From positions 3,658,001 to 3,722,000 of the forward strand of contig NZ_CP138995.1 in NCBI RefSeq assembly GCF_044596045.1: a DNA stretch of 64,000 bases, given 5' to 3'. The notes below the pieces were generated by a model. That model did not search any database and was not told where the DNA came from. It saw nothing but the letters and a program-made list of their open reading frames with translations. This DNA is from Flagellimonas sp947499585 (GTDB taxonomy: Bacteria; Bacteroidota; Bacteroidia; Flavobacteriales; Flavobacteriaceae). Shown piece after piece: positions 33,301 through 42,366 of this stretch. A program made the translations under genes and the position numbers. Numbering within the stretch: the stretch's first letter is position 1; each line of letters starts with the position of its first letter.

Positions 33301-33683
33301 GTCTTGGTGCACATTGGGAACTTTGGATGCTAAAGGCTGGAGGCATGACCAATATGGAAGCGTTAAAAGCGGCAACTATAAATGGCGCTCAATATATTGG
33401 TATGGGAGAGGAAATAGGTTCTTTAAAGGTTGGGAAACTGGCAGACTTAATTGTTTTAGACGAAAATCCATTGGAAAACATTGAAAACACAAATTCAGTG
33501 CGCTACACCATGATCAATGGCCGATTGTACGATATAGAGAACATGAATGAAATTGGCAATGAACCAAAAGAACGTGGCGTGTTCTATTGGGAAAACAACA
33601 AATACAACCAAGCTTTTCCTTGGCATGAACAAACTCAAAGTTTCAGTATTCCTGGATGTAGTTGTCACGCCCTAAAACATTGA
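30393..33683 (+). CDS. Secreted amidohydrolase with N-terminal TolB-like beta-propeller
   Basis: A 1096-residue exported protein (signal peptide to about residue 20, ending SFGQ). Residues about 35-630 carry many PD40 repeats (SPDGKKISFTSD and similar) forming a beta-propeller. Residues about 655-1065 are a metal-dependent amidohydrolase: VDAHAHIG with H720 and H722, then GVEHN and LGAHGQ. The C-terminus has GCSCHA, two close cysteines. Such propeller-amidohydrolase fusions may act on peptides or cyclic amides; the substrate is unknown. It is a single gene on the + strand. Confidence 0.9.
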   Translation: MKNKIALSTLLVLFTFCSFGQEKKDDKKWDVSNPYTDWKINDIALETDEGTWMNLDISPDGSQITFDMLGDIYVMPITGGTPKVLRSGLPFEVQPRFSPDGKKISFTSDAGGGDNIWIMGTDGKNPKQVTKEKFRLLNNAVWTADGNHIIARKHFTSQRSLGAGELWQYHITGGSGLQLTKRKNDQQDVNEPSISRDGKHLYYCEDMYSGGFFQYNKNPNSQIYVVKRYDFETGKTTTTTGGPGSASRPTVSPDNKKLAFIKRVRTKTVLFIHDLDTGEEWPIYDALNKDQMEAWALFGTYPNFSWTPNNKEIVFWSGGKIHKVNIETLKVDPIPFKINTTLKIAETHRAKHQVDSEEFTAKVIRHVKTSPDGKKIIFSALGYLWTKTLPNGRPKRLTNSDDLEFEPSFSPDGKEIVYVSWDDEQFGAIHKIASNGGSPTKMTSTKGIYRFPSFSNDGKHIVYGKQSGNNDQGRTFTKEPGIYVMSANGGNSKKLTDNGLTPTFSEDDKRIFFQTGGQFFGALTKELKSVNLNGKDERVHFKSKYANHIVPSPDNKWLLFSNLHKAYIAPMTITGQTIEFDPKSKAFPITQVAKDAGYNLHWSNNSKKLHWTLGSQYFSNDVNQRFTFLQNSPDSIPPMVEKGIDVGLITKTDRPKGSIAFTNARIITMENDVVLENATIIIKDNKIEAIGVSSEVSVPSSTKVFDMKGKTIMPGIVDAHAHIGAFRAGLNTKKHWQLYANLAYGVTTAHDPSANSETVFGLSELVKSGEMVGPRIYSTGFILYGADGDFKAVINNLEDARSAIRRTKAFGATSVKSYNQPRREQRQQVMQAAKELGVNVVPEGGSTFFTNMTMIMDGHTGVEHNIPVAPVYKDIVTLWSNSNSGYTPTLIVNYGGMNGEYFYYERDNVWENEKLLKYTPRHIVDSRSRHRTKVPQEEYKNGHILVSETVTKLSNAGVKANLGAHGQLQGLGAHWELWMLKAGGMTNMEALKAATINGAQYIGMGEEIGSLKVGKLADLIVLDENPLENIENTNSVRYTMINGRLYDIENMNEIGNEPKERGVFYWENNKYNQAFPWHEQTQSFSIPGCSCHALKH

Positions 33684-33810
33684 TAACGGTTATTTCGTCG
33701 AAAGGTTGATAAAAGGTGCAAAGTTGGTTTTACCTTAAACAAGATTCGTTGTATATTGTATCCCTTTCTATTAAACACAACAGTATAATAACCATTCAAC
33801 AAAAAGACCC

Positions 33811-34425
33811 ATGCACATTGCGGTAGCAGGAAACATTGGAGCAGGAAAAACTACATTAACTAATTTATTGGCAAAGCATTATAAATGGGAAGCCCATTTT
33901 GAAGATGTAGTGGACAATCCGTATTTAGATGATTTCTATACACAAATGGAGCGTTGGAGTTTTAACCTTCAGATTTACTTTTTGAATAGTCGTTACCGAC
34001 AGATTTTGAAAATTCGTGAGGGAGGCAAAAAGGTCATCCAAGATCGGACGATTTATGAAGACGCCCATATTTTTGCTCCCAATCTTCACGCAATGGGGTT
34101 AATGACCAATCGCGATTTTGAGAATTACTCCAGTCTTTTTGATTTAATGGAAAGTTTGGTTCAACCACCAGATTTGCTCATCTATTTGCGCAGCTCCATT
34201 CCCAATTTGGTAAATCAAATCCACAAACGTGGACGGGATTATGAAAACAGCATCTCCATAGATTATTTAAGTAGATTAAATGAGCGTTATGAAGCTTGGG
34301 TAAACACCTATGAAAAAGGCAAGCTGTTGATCATTGATGTTGATGACATTAATTTTGTTGACGAACCTGAAGATTTAGGTACCGTGATTAATAAGATTGA
34401 TGCAGAAATTCATGGATTGTTTTAA
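33811..34425 (+). CDS. Deoxynucleoside kinase
   Basis: A 204-residue kinase of the dNK/dCK-dGK family that phosphorylates deoxynucleosides for salvage. It has the P-loop GNIGAGKTT at 7-15, the ERWSF segment near 48-52, DRTIYEDAHIF near 77-87 and the LID arginines in IHKRGRDYE. Which base it prefers cannot be told. thyA, a nucleoside transporter and this gene lie within 14 kb but are not an operon. Confidence 0.92.
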   Translation: MHIAVAGNIGAGKTTLTNLLAKHYKWEAHFEDVVDNPYLDDFYTQMERWSFNLQIYFLNSRYRQILKIREGGKKVIQDRTIYEDAHIFAPNLHAMGLMTNRDFENYSSLFDLMESLVQPPDLLIYLRSSIPNLVNQIHKRGRDYENSISIDYLSRLNERYEAWVNTYEKGKLLIIDVDDINFVDEPEDLGTVINKIDAEIHGLF

Positions 34426-34565
34426 TATCCACCACTAATAAATAGAAAAGTCAGAATTTCACTCGATCAAAAAGGTCGTTCACTCATTATGGCTTTCCTT
34501 CGGATGGTTTTCAAAGTAGTTTAGATTGAGTTTAAAACTCAATGGTATTAACTACACCTTTCATT

Positions 34566-35294
34566 ATGAGAGGCAAAAATTTGAAAATTATGAGACCGAA
34601 AAAAAATCAAGAATTAGAATTAAAAAAGAACAGTGTACTCTATTTCTCTATTGGGATGGCAGCAGTTATGTTGCTTGCCTATGTCGCTTTGGAATGGAAA
34701 ACATTTTATGAAACTCCTGAATTTGCGCAAAATTCAGAGAAATTAAACGATATAGATGAAGTACTCCCACCCATAACCATCAACTTACCTCCTCCACCGC
34801 CACCAAAAATTCAGACACCACCTGTAATTGAAATTGTCCCTGATGATGAAAAAATTATCGAAACTATAATTGAATCTACTGAAACTGATCAGGACAAAGA
34901 AATAATAGATATCAAAGATATCGTTGTGATTAAAGACCATGTTGATGAAGTGATTCCCTTTGCCGTCATTGAAAATGTACCTGTTTTTCCTGGCTGCGAA
35001 GATGCAGATGACAAACGAGCTTGTTTTCAGGAAATGATGCAAAAGCATGTGAGAAAAAATTTCCGTTATCCTGAGATTGCACAAGAAATGGGATTACAAG
35101 GAAGGGTAAGTTTAATGTTCACCATTCAAAAAGATGGGAGCATTGATGAGTTAAAAATGCGAGGACCTCATAAAGTTTTAGAAACAGAGGCGGCTAGAAT
35201 TATCTCGAAATTACCTAAAATGACTCCAGGAAAACAAAGAGGAAATCCTGTTAAAGTGCCTTTTTCCATACCGATTACTTTTAAATTACAATAG
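34566..35294 (+). CDS. TonB family energy transducer
   Basis: A 242-residue protein with one N-terminal membrane helix (about 21-40), a proline-rich linker (ITINLPPPPPPKIQTPP), an acidic-basic spacer and a C-terminal TonB domain (about 140-242) with the flavobacterial motif VFPGCE and ending PFSIPITFKLQ. It would pass proton-motive energy to TonB-dependent receptors, but no exbB/exbD is near. The start at 34566 is preferred; 34590 is also possible. Confidence 0.85.
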   Translation: MRGKNLKIMRPKKNQELELKKNSVLYFSIGMAAVMLLAYVALEWKTFYETPEFAQNSEKLNDIDEVLPPITINLPPPPPPKIQTPPVIEIVPDDEKIIETIIESTETDQDKEIIDIKDIVVIKDHVDEVIPFAVIENVPVFPGCEDADDKRACFQEMMQKHVRKNFRYPEIAQEMGLQGRVSLMFTIQKDGSIDELKMRGPHKVLETEAARIISKLPKMTPGKQRGNPVKVPFSIPITFKLQ

Positions 35295-35304
35295 ATAGAT
35301 CATA

Positions 35305-35381
35305 CTGTCACAACATCGAGCGCAGTCGAGATGCTTAACTTGAATAGCTTTAGACTGCTCCTTCGACAGGCTTAGGATGAC
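35305..35381. repeat. Interspersed repeat with CATCGAGCGCAGTCGAGATG
   Basis: CTGTCACAACATCGAGCGCA then GTCGAGATG, and 30 nt later CTTCGACAGGCTTAGGATGACA. The 20-mer CATCGAGCGCAGTCGAGATG occurs again, exactly, at 46400-46419. The flanking GTCA and TGAC form outer inverted ends. From memory this kind of element is widespread between genes in flavobacteria. Confidence 0.75.
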
Positions 35382-35401
35382 AAACAGAACTAACACAAAA
35401 T

Positions 35402-35430
35402 AAAAAACCACGCTTAATGCGTGGTTTTTT
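35402..35430 (-). terminator. Bidirectional terminator between TonB gene and hppA
   Basis: AAAAAACCACGC-TTAAT-GCGTGGTTTTTT, a perfect stem with A and T runs. It can serve both the converging TonB-family gene and hppA, whose stop is 27 nt away. Confidence 0.9.
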
Positions 35431-35456
35431 AATATTTAAAAGTTATTTGAAAACTA

Positions 35457-37844
35457 CTACTCTTTGGATGCTACTTTATAAGCATCTACCAATTTTTGAA
35501 CTTCCTCTTTGGTAGCTCCAGTAAATTCTTTTGTTTCTTCTTTTGCTTCTCCAGCAACTTCGTAAGTTGATGTTACTACTGCCTTATATAAACCTTCAGC
35601 AGTATTGCTCATTTCAACACGAACTTGTTTTTCAACAGGTACGCTCTCTTTCATTCCATCCGTAGTGATAGAGATTTTAGTACTGTCTTCTTTTAGCATG
35701 CTAACCTCATCAGCTGGAGCAAGACTCACCAAACTTGGCGCAATAACCAAAGCCACAACGGACATCAACTTTAACAAGATGTTCAATGAAGGTCCAGAAG
35801 TATCTTTAAATGGATCTCCGACCGTATCGCCAACAACGGCAGCTTTATGTGCATCAGAGCCTTTGCGTCCGTCAGATTCAATCATTTTCTTAGCGTTATC
35901 CCAAGCACCACCTGCGTTTGATTGGAAAATAGCCATTAAAACACCACAAGTGGTTACACCTGCCAAAAGACCACCTAACATCTCAGCACCACCAATAAAA
36001 CCAACAGCAACCGGAACGACAATAGCCAATAAACCTGGTAGTACCATTTCTTTAATAGAAGCCTTAGTAGAAATATCTACACATTTATCGTATTCTGCAT
36101 ATCCATCAGCTGCATCAAAAGTGGCACGCTGTTCAGTTGTCGCTTTAGACATATCTGAGTCAACAGCTCTCATTACTTCTAATGCCGCTTTTAATTGTGG
36201 AATATCTCTAAATTGACGACGAACCTCTTCGATCATTGCCATGGCAGCACGACCTACAGCATTCATAGACAAGGCAGAGAATACAAAAGGAAGCATTCCA
36301 CCTACTAAAAGACCTGCCATAATTTTTGGTTGGGACACATCAATAGACGAAACATTTGCAACTTTCATAAATGCAGAGAATAAAGCCAAGGCTGTTAAGG
36401 CAGCAGAAGCAATTGCAAAACCTTTACCAATAGCGGCCGTTGTATTACCAACTGCATCCAGTTTATCTGTACGCTCACGAACTTCAGGATCTAGTTCTGC
36501 CATTTCAGCAATTCCTCCAGCATTATCAGAAATTGGTCCGTACGCATCAACAGCTAATTGAATACCTGTATTTGCCAACATACCTACTGCTGCAATTGCA
36601 ATTCCGTAAAGGCCAGCAAAATGATGCGACACTAATATAGCAGCAGCAATCAATAAAATAGGAACCATAGTAGACATCATACCTACACCCAAACCTGCAA
36701 TAATATTTGTTGCTGCACCTGTTTCAGACTGACGCACAATTGAGTTTACAGGTTTTGTACCTGTACCTGTATAATATTCTGTAATTTTCCCAACACCCAG
36801 ACCTGCAACAAGACCAGCTAAGGTAGCCCAGAAGATTCCCATTGCTCCGAACGGTAAACCTTCAACGTTTTCAGGAATTAAAGCATGAATAATGAAGTAA
36901 GAAGCAACAACCATTAGGCCGGCGGAACCGAATTCACCAATATTTAATGCAGTTTGAGGATTACCACCATCTTTAACTCTTACAAAGAAGGTTCCAATAA
37001 TAGACATGACAATACCTACCGCTGCTAATACCAATGGAAGATACACAGCACCTAAACCTGCAAAATCAGGAGTGATAATAAATGCACCCAATACCATGGT
37101 ACCTATAATAGAGCCTACATAGGATTCAAATAAATCAGCACCCATACCAGCAACATCACCAACGTTATCACCAACATTATCCGCAATTGTAGCAGGATTC
37201 AAAGGGTGATCTTCAGGAATACCTGCCTCTACCTTACCTACTAAATCTGCGCCTACATCCGCTGCTTTAGTATAAATACCACCACCTACACGTGCAAAAA
37301 GCGCAATAGATGAAGCTCCCAATGAGAATCCAGAAAGTACATTTAATACCAAGCCCAAGTTTTCAGCACCAGGCCAAATGGATTGGTAAACTATGAACAA
37401 GCCACTAAGTCCTAATACCCCAAGACCAACAACTCCCAAGCCCATAACAGCACCACCAGCAAAAGCAACTTCTAAAGCTTTCCCCAAAGAAGTTTTAGCA
37501 GCTTGAGTGGTTCTAACGTTTGCTTTTGTAGCAACTTTCATTCCTATAAAACCTGCTAAAGCTGAACAAATAGCACCTACTACAAATGATAAGGCCACCA
37601 TTCCATTTGATCCAACTTCATTATTTCCTTTGAAAAACAATAGGATAGCGACAGCAACTACGAAGATGCTTAATATTTTATATTCTGCTTTAAGGAAAGA
37701 CATTGCTCCATCAGCAATATTTTTGGCAATCCTTGACATTTTAGCATCTCCTTCATCCTGCTTTCCAACCCACATATTCTTTATGAATACAAAGATCAGT
37801 GCCACAATACCAAATGCAGGCAGAAATTTTACGATTAATTCCAT
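35457..37844 (-). CDS. hppA: Membrane-bound ion-pumping pyrophosphatase
   Basis: A 795-residue, 16-helix pyrophosphatase that couples PPi hydrolysis to H+ or Na+ export. PPi-binding motifs: GGGIYTKAADVGADLVGKVE near 187-206, DNVGDNVGD near 222-230 and GDTVGDPFKDTSGPSLNILLK near 671-691. GNTTAAIGKG (Ala, not Lys, after GNTT) suggests the K+-dependent class. About 80 residues after the last helix (EDSTKISITTDGMKE to the end) are a hydrophilic tail beyond the usual length. Next to ppa, a soluble pyrophosphatase, on the same strand. Confidence 0.94.
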   Translation of the reverse strand: MELIVKFLPAFGIVALIFVFIKNMWVGKQDEGDAKMSRIAKNIADGAMSFLKAEYKILSIFVVAVAILLFFKGNNEVGSNGMVALSFVVGAICSALAGFIGMKVATKANVRTTQAAKTSLGKALEVAFAGGAVMGLGVVGLGVLGLSGLFIVYQSIWPGAENLGLVLNVLSGFSLGASSIALFARVGGGIYTKAADVGADLVGKVEAGIPEDHPLNPATIADNVGDNVGDVAGMGADLFESYVGSIIGTMVLGAFIITPDFAGLGAVYLPLVLAAVGIVMSIIGTFFVRVKDGGNPQTALNIGEFGSAGLMVVASYFIIHALIPENVEGLPFGAMGIFWATLAGLVAGLGVGKITEYYTGTGTKPVNSIVRQSETGAATNIIAGLGVGMMSTMVPILLIAAAILVSHHFAGLYGIAIAAVGMLANTGIQLAVDAYGPISDNAGGIAEMAELDPEVRERTDKLDAVGNTTAAIGKGFAIASAALTALALFSAFMKVANVSSIDVSQPKIMAGLLVGGMLPFVFSALSMNAVGRAAMAMIEEVRRQFRDIPQLKAALEVMRAVDSDMSKATTEQRATFDAADGYAEYDKCVDISTKASIKEMVLPGLLAIVVPVAVGFIGGAEMLGGLLAGVTTCGVLMAIFQSNAGGAWDNAKKMIESDGRKGSDAHKAAVVGDTVGDPFKDTSGPSLNILLKLMSVVALVIAPSLVSLAPADEVSMLKEDSTKISITTDGMKESVPVEKQVRVEMSNTAEGLYKAVVTSTYEVAGEAKEETKEFTGATKEEVQKLVDAYKVASKE

Positions 37845-37903
37845 AGTGTTATAGTTATTTTAAGAGTTTTTTAGTGGCAGCAAAAGTAGTAAAATACAGA
37901 CTA

Positions 37904-37939
37904 ATAAAAAAAATGCACTTTTGGAGACCAAAAGTGCAT
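37904..37939 (-). terminator. Terminator of ppa
   Basis: ATGCACTTTTGG pairs perfectly with CCAAAAGTGCAT (loop of three), followed on the minus strand by eight Ts. It lies 21 nt after the ppa stop and before hppA. Confidence 0.9.
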
Positions 37940-37959
37940 AAATCTGTGCTCAATTTTAT

Positions 37960-38487
37960 TTAAATTGTAAAGGTGCGCTTCTTTTTATGTTCGCTTTCTT
38001 CATAACGTTTAACGCATTGATGGTAAATATCTATTGCTTCATTAACATCACCCCAGCCCCCTGTATCTACCTTCTTTTCTTCCAAATCTTTATACACTTG
38101 AAAAAAATGTTCGATTTCTTTTAATCTATGCGGATTTAAATCGCTGATATCATCTCTTTTGCTCCAAATAGGGTCAGAAACAGGAACGCAAATAATTTTT
38201 TCATCTGGTCCTTTTTCATCGGTCATATGGAAAACCCCAATAGGTTTAACTTCCATTACCACCATTGGATAGGTAGGTTCTGTACCCAAAACCAAAACAT
38301 CCAAAGGATCTTTATCCAATGCTAAAGTTTCTGGGACAAAACCATAGTCACCCGGGTACATCATCGATGAGAAAAGGGTTCGGTCAAAACGGATTTTATG
38401 CAAGGTGAAATCGTATTCGTATTTGTTTCTGCTGCCCTTTGGAATTTCTATAAGTACATCAAAGGTGACTTCTTCTTTTTTAGACAT
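37960..38487 (-). CDS. ppa: Soluble inorganic pyrophosphatase
   Basis: A 175-residue family I pyrophosphatase. It has EIPKGSRNKYEYD at 13-25, MYPGDYGFVPETLALDKDPLDVLVLG near 42-67 with the active-site acidic residues, and KDLEEKKVDTGGW near 131-143. It clears PPi from biosynthesis. It is separated from hppA by a strong terminator, so the two are expressed apart. Confidence 0.95.
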   Translation of the reverse strand: MSKKEEVTFDVLIEIPKGSRNKYEYDFTLHKIRFDRTLFSSMMYPGDYGFVPETLALDKDPLDVLVLGTEPTYPMVVMEVKPIGVFHMTDEKGPDEKIICVPVSDPIWSKRDDISDLNPHRLKEIEHFFQVYKDLEEKKVDTGGWGDVNEAIDIYHQCVKRYEESEHKKKRTFTI

Positions 38488-38561
38488 TTTGAGGTTTTTA
38501 CTTTTGCAAAAATAGCTAGTATTGAAGGAATAAGATAAAGAAATTACTTTCTTAATATTAA

Positions 38562-41057
38562 TTAAAAATTAAATCCGAAAGTTCCAGTAATACCAAATCG
38601 CCGTGCATCTGGATTATCTAAATAATTTCCTCTAAAGTTAAAGTCAATCCTAAGAATCTTAAAGATGTTCCCTATTCCAAATGAATACTCCCAATAAATT
38701 TGATCATTAGGCGCTATCAACGGAATGTTGGATGGAGCACTCAACGCGATATTTTCATCTGAAAGTTGGCCCCATGCTCCTCGTATTCCCACAATTTCCC
38801 TAAGGTTTAACTTTCTTAACACAGGGATTCTTGAAAAGAACCTTCCATTAAAATTATGCTCTAAATGTAATGTGGCATAGGTATCGGTCACAAATTCATA
38901 AAAATCCAAATTAGGAAAGGTATTGTACAAGGTAAAAAGCGTCTGGTTTCCAGGAACTACGCTTAATAAACTCAACGGTACCTCGCCAAAAGTCTTACCA
39001 AGTTCTACACTGCTAGTTAATCTACCAAAACCACCTATTTGCCATGGTTGCCTATACGAAAATTGAACCTTCTCGTAATCAAAATCGCTTTCCAAGAATC
39101 CACGTACACCTTTGGTATAATTAAGAAGAAGTGTGCTGTGATCATCGTTTATGCTTACACGTTCTACCCCATAACCTATAGTTCTTTTCCCGGGGGTATA
39201 TATTAAGGTGGTATTTAGGTCAAATTGTTTTACCTCTGAAGAAATACCTGTTGGGGAATCTGGATCAATATAGTCCAGACCAAACGCATCTGGCAAAGCT
39301 GAATTTAACGTTCTGAAAGACCCTCCAAACCTAACTCTAAAATTCTTTGCGGGCTCTACCTCAAAATTCAGGGTTGATAAATTTATATTGGTCAGGCGAT
39401 CATTGGCGCCAACCGTTACCAATGATGATGAAGCAATACTCCTTCCCAACACATCATTTGTGCTTGTAAGACTTAGTCCCAGCTGTTCAATGTCCCTCCG
39501 GTTTCCTCCTGAGAGAATCAATCTTGATTTTCTATCCAATAAAAACTTAGCAGAAAAACCGTGTTTTGCTTTTTTATCTGTAAATCCGTAGGCCATATAC
39601 CCTTCCAATCGCCAGGTATCATTCTGCCCAAAATAGGTTCTAGCTCCAAGTCTAACACGCGTTCCCTCCGCATCATTAAATCCAAGGACGCTGTAGATAT
39701 TACCAACATCAATATTCCACTTATCAATTTCTATATAACCGGAACCAAGAATGCTAACAATATCATAGTAGGTCCTAAACTTAGGAACCGTTTTCAATGT
39801 ATCCAACAATTTAAATATACCCGACTCATCTTCATTAAGTGTTTCAAGTCTGGCATTTTTCCAGAATGTACTATCCCTTGCAAATACACGTGGATCATAG
39901 GGATCAGATTCTGCTTTGTAGAATTCTTCAGGACGATCCGTATCAAACTTGTAATTATCAAAGACTGTTGTTCGCTTACCATATACACCTCGCGACTTTT
40001 CCTTTTTAGAAAAACTAAAATCACTCAACATATAATCTCTTTTGAGCAAAAAGACCGAATCGTTTACAACATCAAACTCTTGTTCTATATAAATTTCCTT
40101 AACCCAGTTGATGTTAGCACTTTTAGTGACCTGAAGATTTATTTTTTTAATAGCGTAGGTAGTATCACTTACCCAAAAATCTCCTTTGAAGGTGAGTTCG
40201 TTTGTTCGTCTGGGGTAGTAAATAATATTGTAGCACCACTTATTGTCTATAAATGTACTGTCTGACAATACATAATTATAGGTATCTACTCCGGTTTTAG
40301 AGAGGGGACTGGTAAAACTCTTGTCAAAAAACTTCAGGTAATTATTATAAATGTCATAATCAGAATACAAATCCTCCACAAAAGCTGTTATGGATTGGTT
40401 TCCACTAAAACCTGAATTTTTATTACCCAACACATCTTCTTTTTCCTCATCCAAAATATTGTCTCCGTAAATCTTGGAAAAGCTTTCATTTAGGAAAATT
40501 GGCAGATAGGTCTTACCTGTAATTCTAGACGTATCCAAATCTTCAAACATGAATTCCAATCCTTTAAAGAGTTTACTCTTTATCAAGGCGCTATCTATGG
40601 TATTGAGGTCAAATTCTACTTTTTCATACTTATCGTATTGATATTGTTTGAATTTTCGAACCCCATTTTCCCGTTTCTTAGCCCATATCTTCTTTAAAAT
40701 ATCAATGGCAGGGTTATTTTTTTTGGATTGCTTGCCAGTGTATACGATAACTTCTTTAAGTTGTTCCGCAGATTCTTGCAAAGCAATCTCCATATTATAG
40801 TTTACCTTCTTATCCAGTAAAATTTCTTTAGTCTCATATCCAATAAAAGAAACAAGAATGGTACTATAGGTTTCATCAGATTCTATATAAAAGCGTCCAT
40901 TATCATTAGTAATGGTCCCTTCAGAAGAGTCTTTAAAAATAATATTGGCAAAAGCTACAGGAGAACCTGTTTCATCCACAACAATACCTCCAACCTTTGT
41001 TTGGGAAAAAGCAAAAAAACAAGACGAGAAGAAAAAAATAAAAAGGAAACTTTTCAT
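38562..41057 (-). CDS. Outer-membrane protein with carboxypeptidase-like domain and DUF5686
   Basis: An 831-residue protein with a signal peptide (to about 19), a carboxypeptidase-D regulatory-like domain (about 21-100, GGIVVDETGSPVAFANIIFKD) and a long DUF5686 region that ends in a predicted beta-barrel (TGTFGFNF, with terminal Phe). The layout is that of TonB-dependent-receptor relatives without a plug. Function unknown; it is common in the phylum, sometimes with a cell-envelope role. It stands alone between ppa and pdhB. Confidence 0.85.
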   Translation of the reverse strand: MKSFLFIFFFSSCFFAFSQTKVGGIVVDETGSPVAFANIIFKDSSEGTITNDNGRFYIESDETYSTILVSFIGYETKEILLDKKVNYNMEIALQESAEQLKEVIVYTGKQSKKNNPAIDILKKIWAKKRENGVRKFKQYQYDKYEKVEFDLNTIDSALIKSKLFKGLEFMFEDLDTSRITGKTYLPIFLNESFSKIYGDNILDEEKEDVLGNKNSGFSGNQSITAFVEDLYSDYDIYNNYLKFFDKSFTSPLSKTGVDTYNYVLSDSTFIDNKWCYNIIYYPRRTNELTFKGDFWVSDTTYAIKKINLQVTKSANINWVKEIYIEQEFDVVNDSVFLLKRDYMLSDFSFSKKEKSRGVYGKRTTVFDNYKFDTDRPEEFYKAESDPYDPRVFARDSTFWKNARLETLNEDESGIFKLLDTLKTVPKFRTYYDIVSILGSGYIEIDKWNIDVGNIYSVLGFNDAEGTRVRLGARTYFGQNDTWRLEGYMAYGFTDKKAKHGFSAKFLLDRKSRLILSGGNRRDIEQLGLSLTSTNDVLGRSIASSSLVTVGANDRLTNINLSTLNFEVEPAKNFRVRFGGSFRTLNSALPDAFGLDYIDPDSPTGISSEVKQFDLNTTLIYTPGKRTIGYGVERVSINDDHSTLLLNYTKGVRGFLESDFDYEKVQFSYRQPWQIGGFGRLTSSVELGKTFGEVPLSLLSVVPGNQTLFTLYNTFPNLDFYEFVTDTYATLHLEHNFNGRFFSRIPVLRKLNLREIVGIRGAWGQLSDENIALSAPSNIPLIAPNDQIYWEYSFGIGNIFKILRIDFNFRGNYLDNPDARRFGITGTFGFNF

Positions 41058-41155
41058 GTTTTGATATCTGTAGCATTAGGAAATCCACAAGTGGAGTTTC
41101 AAAAGTGCATGGTCAATTTGGTTTAAAAGTATTTTCTTATCAAAAACTATTCCTT

Positions 41156-41189
41156 AAAAAAAGCCTCGTCAACTTTTGTTGAAGAGGCT
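41156..41189 (-). terminator. Terminator of pdhB
   Basis: AGCCTCTTCAAC-AAAA-GTTGACGAGGCT (one mismatch) followed by TTTTTTTAA on the minus strand, 25 nt after the pdhB stop. Confidence 0.88.
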
Positions 41190-41214
41190 AATATACTTTA
41201 CAAATATAAGTCTG

Positions 41215-42192
41215 TTATTTATATAACACTTTCTTAACAGCTTTGATCACATCTTCATGGTTTGGTAACCATTCAGCTAAAAGCACCGGGGAATATGGTG
41301 CAGGAGTATCTGCTGTGTTTATTTTTACAACAGGTGCATCCAAATAATCAAATGCCTTGTCTTGAACTTGATATGTAATTTCAGTAGCAACATTACCAAA
41401 AGGCCAAGCTTCTTCCAAAACTACCAGTCTATTGGTCTTCTTGACTGAAGTTAAAATCGCGTCATAATCCATTGGGCGAACAGTACGCAAGTCAATAATC
41501 TCACAGCTTATTCCTTCTTTTTCCAACTCATCTGCAGCCTTATATGCTTCTTTTATAATTTTTCCAAAAGAAACAATGGTAACATCGGTTCCTTCTCTTT
41601 TAATATCCGCAACACCTATCGGAATTGTAAATTCTCCTTCTGGCACCTCTCCTTTGTCGCCGTACATTTGTTCCGATTCCATGAAAATAACTGGATCATC
41701 ATCACGAATTGCAGATTTCAGTAACCCCTTAGCATCAGCTGGGTTAGATGGCACAACAACCTTTAATCCTGGGCAATTGGCATACCAACTTTCAAAAGCT
41801 TGGGAATGTGTTGCCGCCAATTGTCCCGCAGATGCAGTAGGTCCCCTAAAAACTATGGGACATGGAAACTGGCCTGCAGACATTTGTCTAATCTTGGCAG
41901 CGTTATTTATGATTTGATCAATCCCTACCAAAGCAAAGTTAAAAGTCATAAACTCAATGATTGGTCTGTTTCCTATCATTGCAGAACCCACACCAATACC
42001 TGAAAAACCTAATTCAGAAATAGGAGTATCAATTACACGTTCTGGTCCAAACTCATCAAGCATTCCTTTAGAAGCTTTATAGGCTCCATTATACTCTGCA
42101 ACCTCTTCACCCATTAAGTATATGGTATCATCTTTTCGCATCTCTTCGGACATTGCCTGTTGGATAGCTTCTCTGAACTGTAGTGTTTTCAT
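41215..42192 (-). CDS. pdhB: Pyruvate dehydrogenase E1 component, beta subunit
   Basis: A 325-residue transketolase-like subunit: FREAIQQAMSEEMRKDDTIYLMGEEV at 6-31, ERVIDTPISELGFSGIGVG near 51-69, and the C-terminal LAEWLPNHEDV. With the alpha subunit and thiamine diphosphate it decarboxylates pyruvate for acetyl-CoA. The alpha subunit and E2 are not next to it here. A branched-chain or acetoin E1 beta is less likely because the sequence is of the PdhB type. Confidence 0.9.
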   Translation of the reverse strand: MKTLQFREAIQQAMSEEMRKDDTIYLMGEEVAEYNGAYKASKGMLDEFGPERVIDTPISELGFSGIGVGSAMIGNRPIIEFMTFNFALVGIDQIINNAAKIRQMSAGQFPCPIVFRGPTASAGQLAATHSQAFESWYANCPGLKVVVPSNPADAKGLLKSAIRDDDPVIFMESEQMYGDKGEVPEGEFTIPIGVADIKREGTDVTIVSFGKIIKEAYKAADELEKEGISCEIIDLRTVRPMDYDAILTSVKKTNRLVVLEEAWPFGNVATEITYQVQDKAFDYLDAPVVKINTADTPAPYSPVLLAEWLPNHEDVIKAVKKVLYK

Positions 42193-42296
42193 TAAGTAGT
42201 ACTAAAAAGTTTAGTTAACGTGCATTAAAAAATGCAAGCAAAAATAGCAAAATATACAAGAACAATACGCTCATAAAAACCAAAAAAAAGAACAAA

Positions 42297-42320
42297 ATTT
42301 ATTATGCATGCATAATAAAT
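42297..42320. promoter_or_regulatory. 24-bp perfect palindrome upstream of etfB
   Basis: Each half reads ATTTATTATGCA toward the centre (TGCA|TGCA axis), with no mismatch over 24 bp. The centre is about 39 bp upstream of the predicted etfB start, in the core promoter space. Symmetry and length fit a TetR-type or similar dimeric regulator of fatty-acid or acyl-CoA genes; the regulator is not in the window. Confidence 0.65.
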
Positions 42321-42336
42321 ATCAGATTTTTATGGC

Positions 42337-42344
42337 TATCTTTG
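42337..42344 (+). promoter_or_regulatory. Promoter -7 element (TATCTTTG) of etfBA
   Basis: Exact TAnnTTTG match 22 nt before the etfB ATG and 16 nt after the palindrome. The start of transcription is predicted near 42348. Confidence 0.6.
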
Positions 42345-42366
42345 ATGCGTTAAACGTAAAGAAAAT

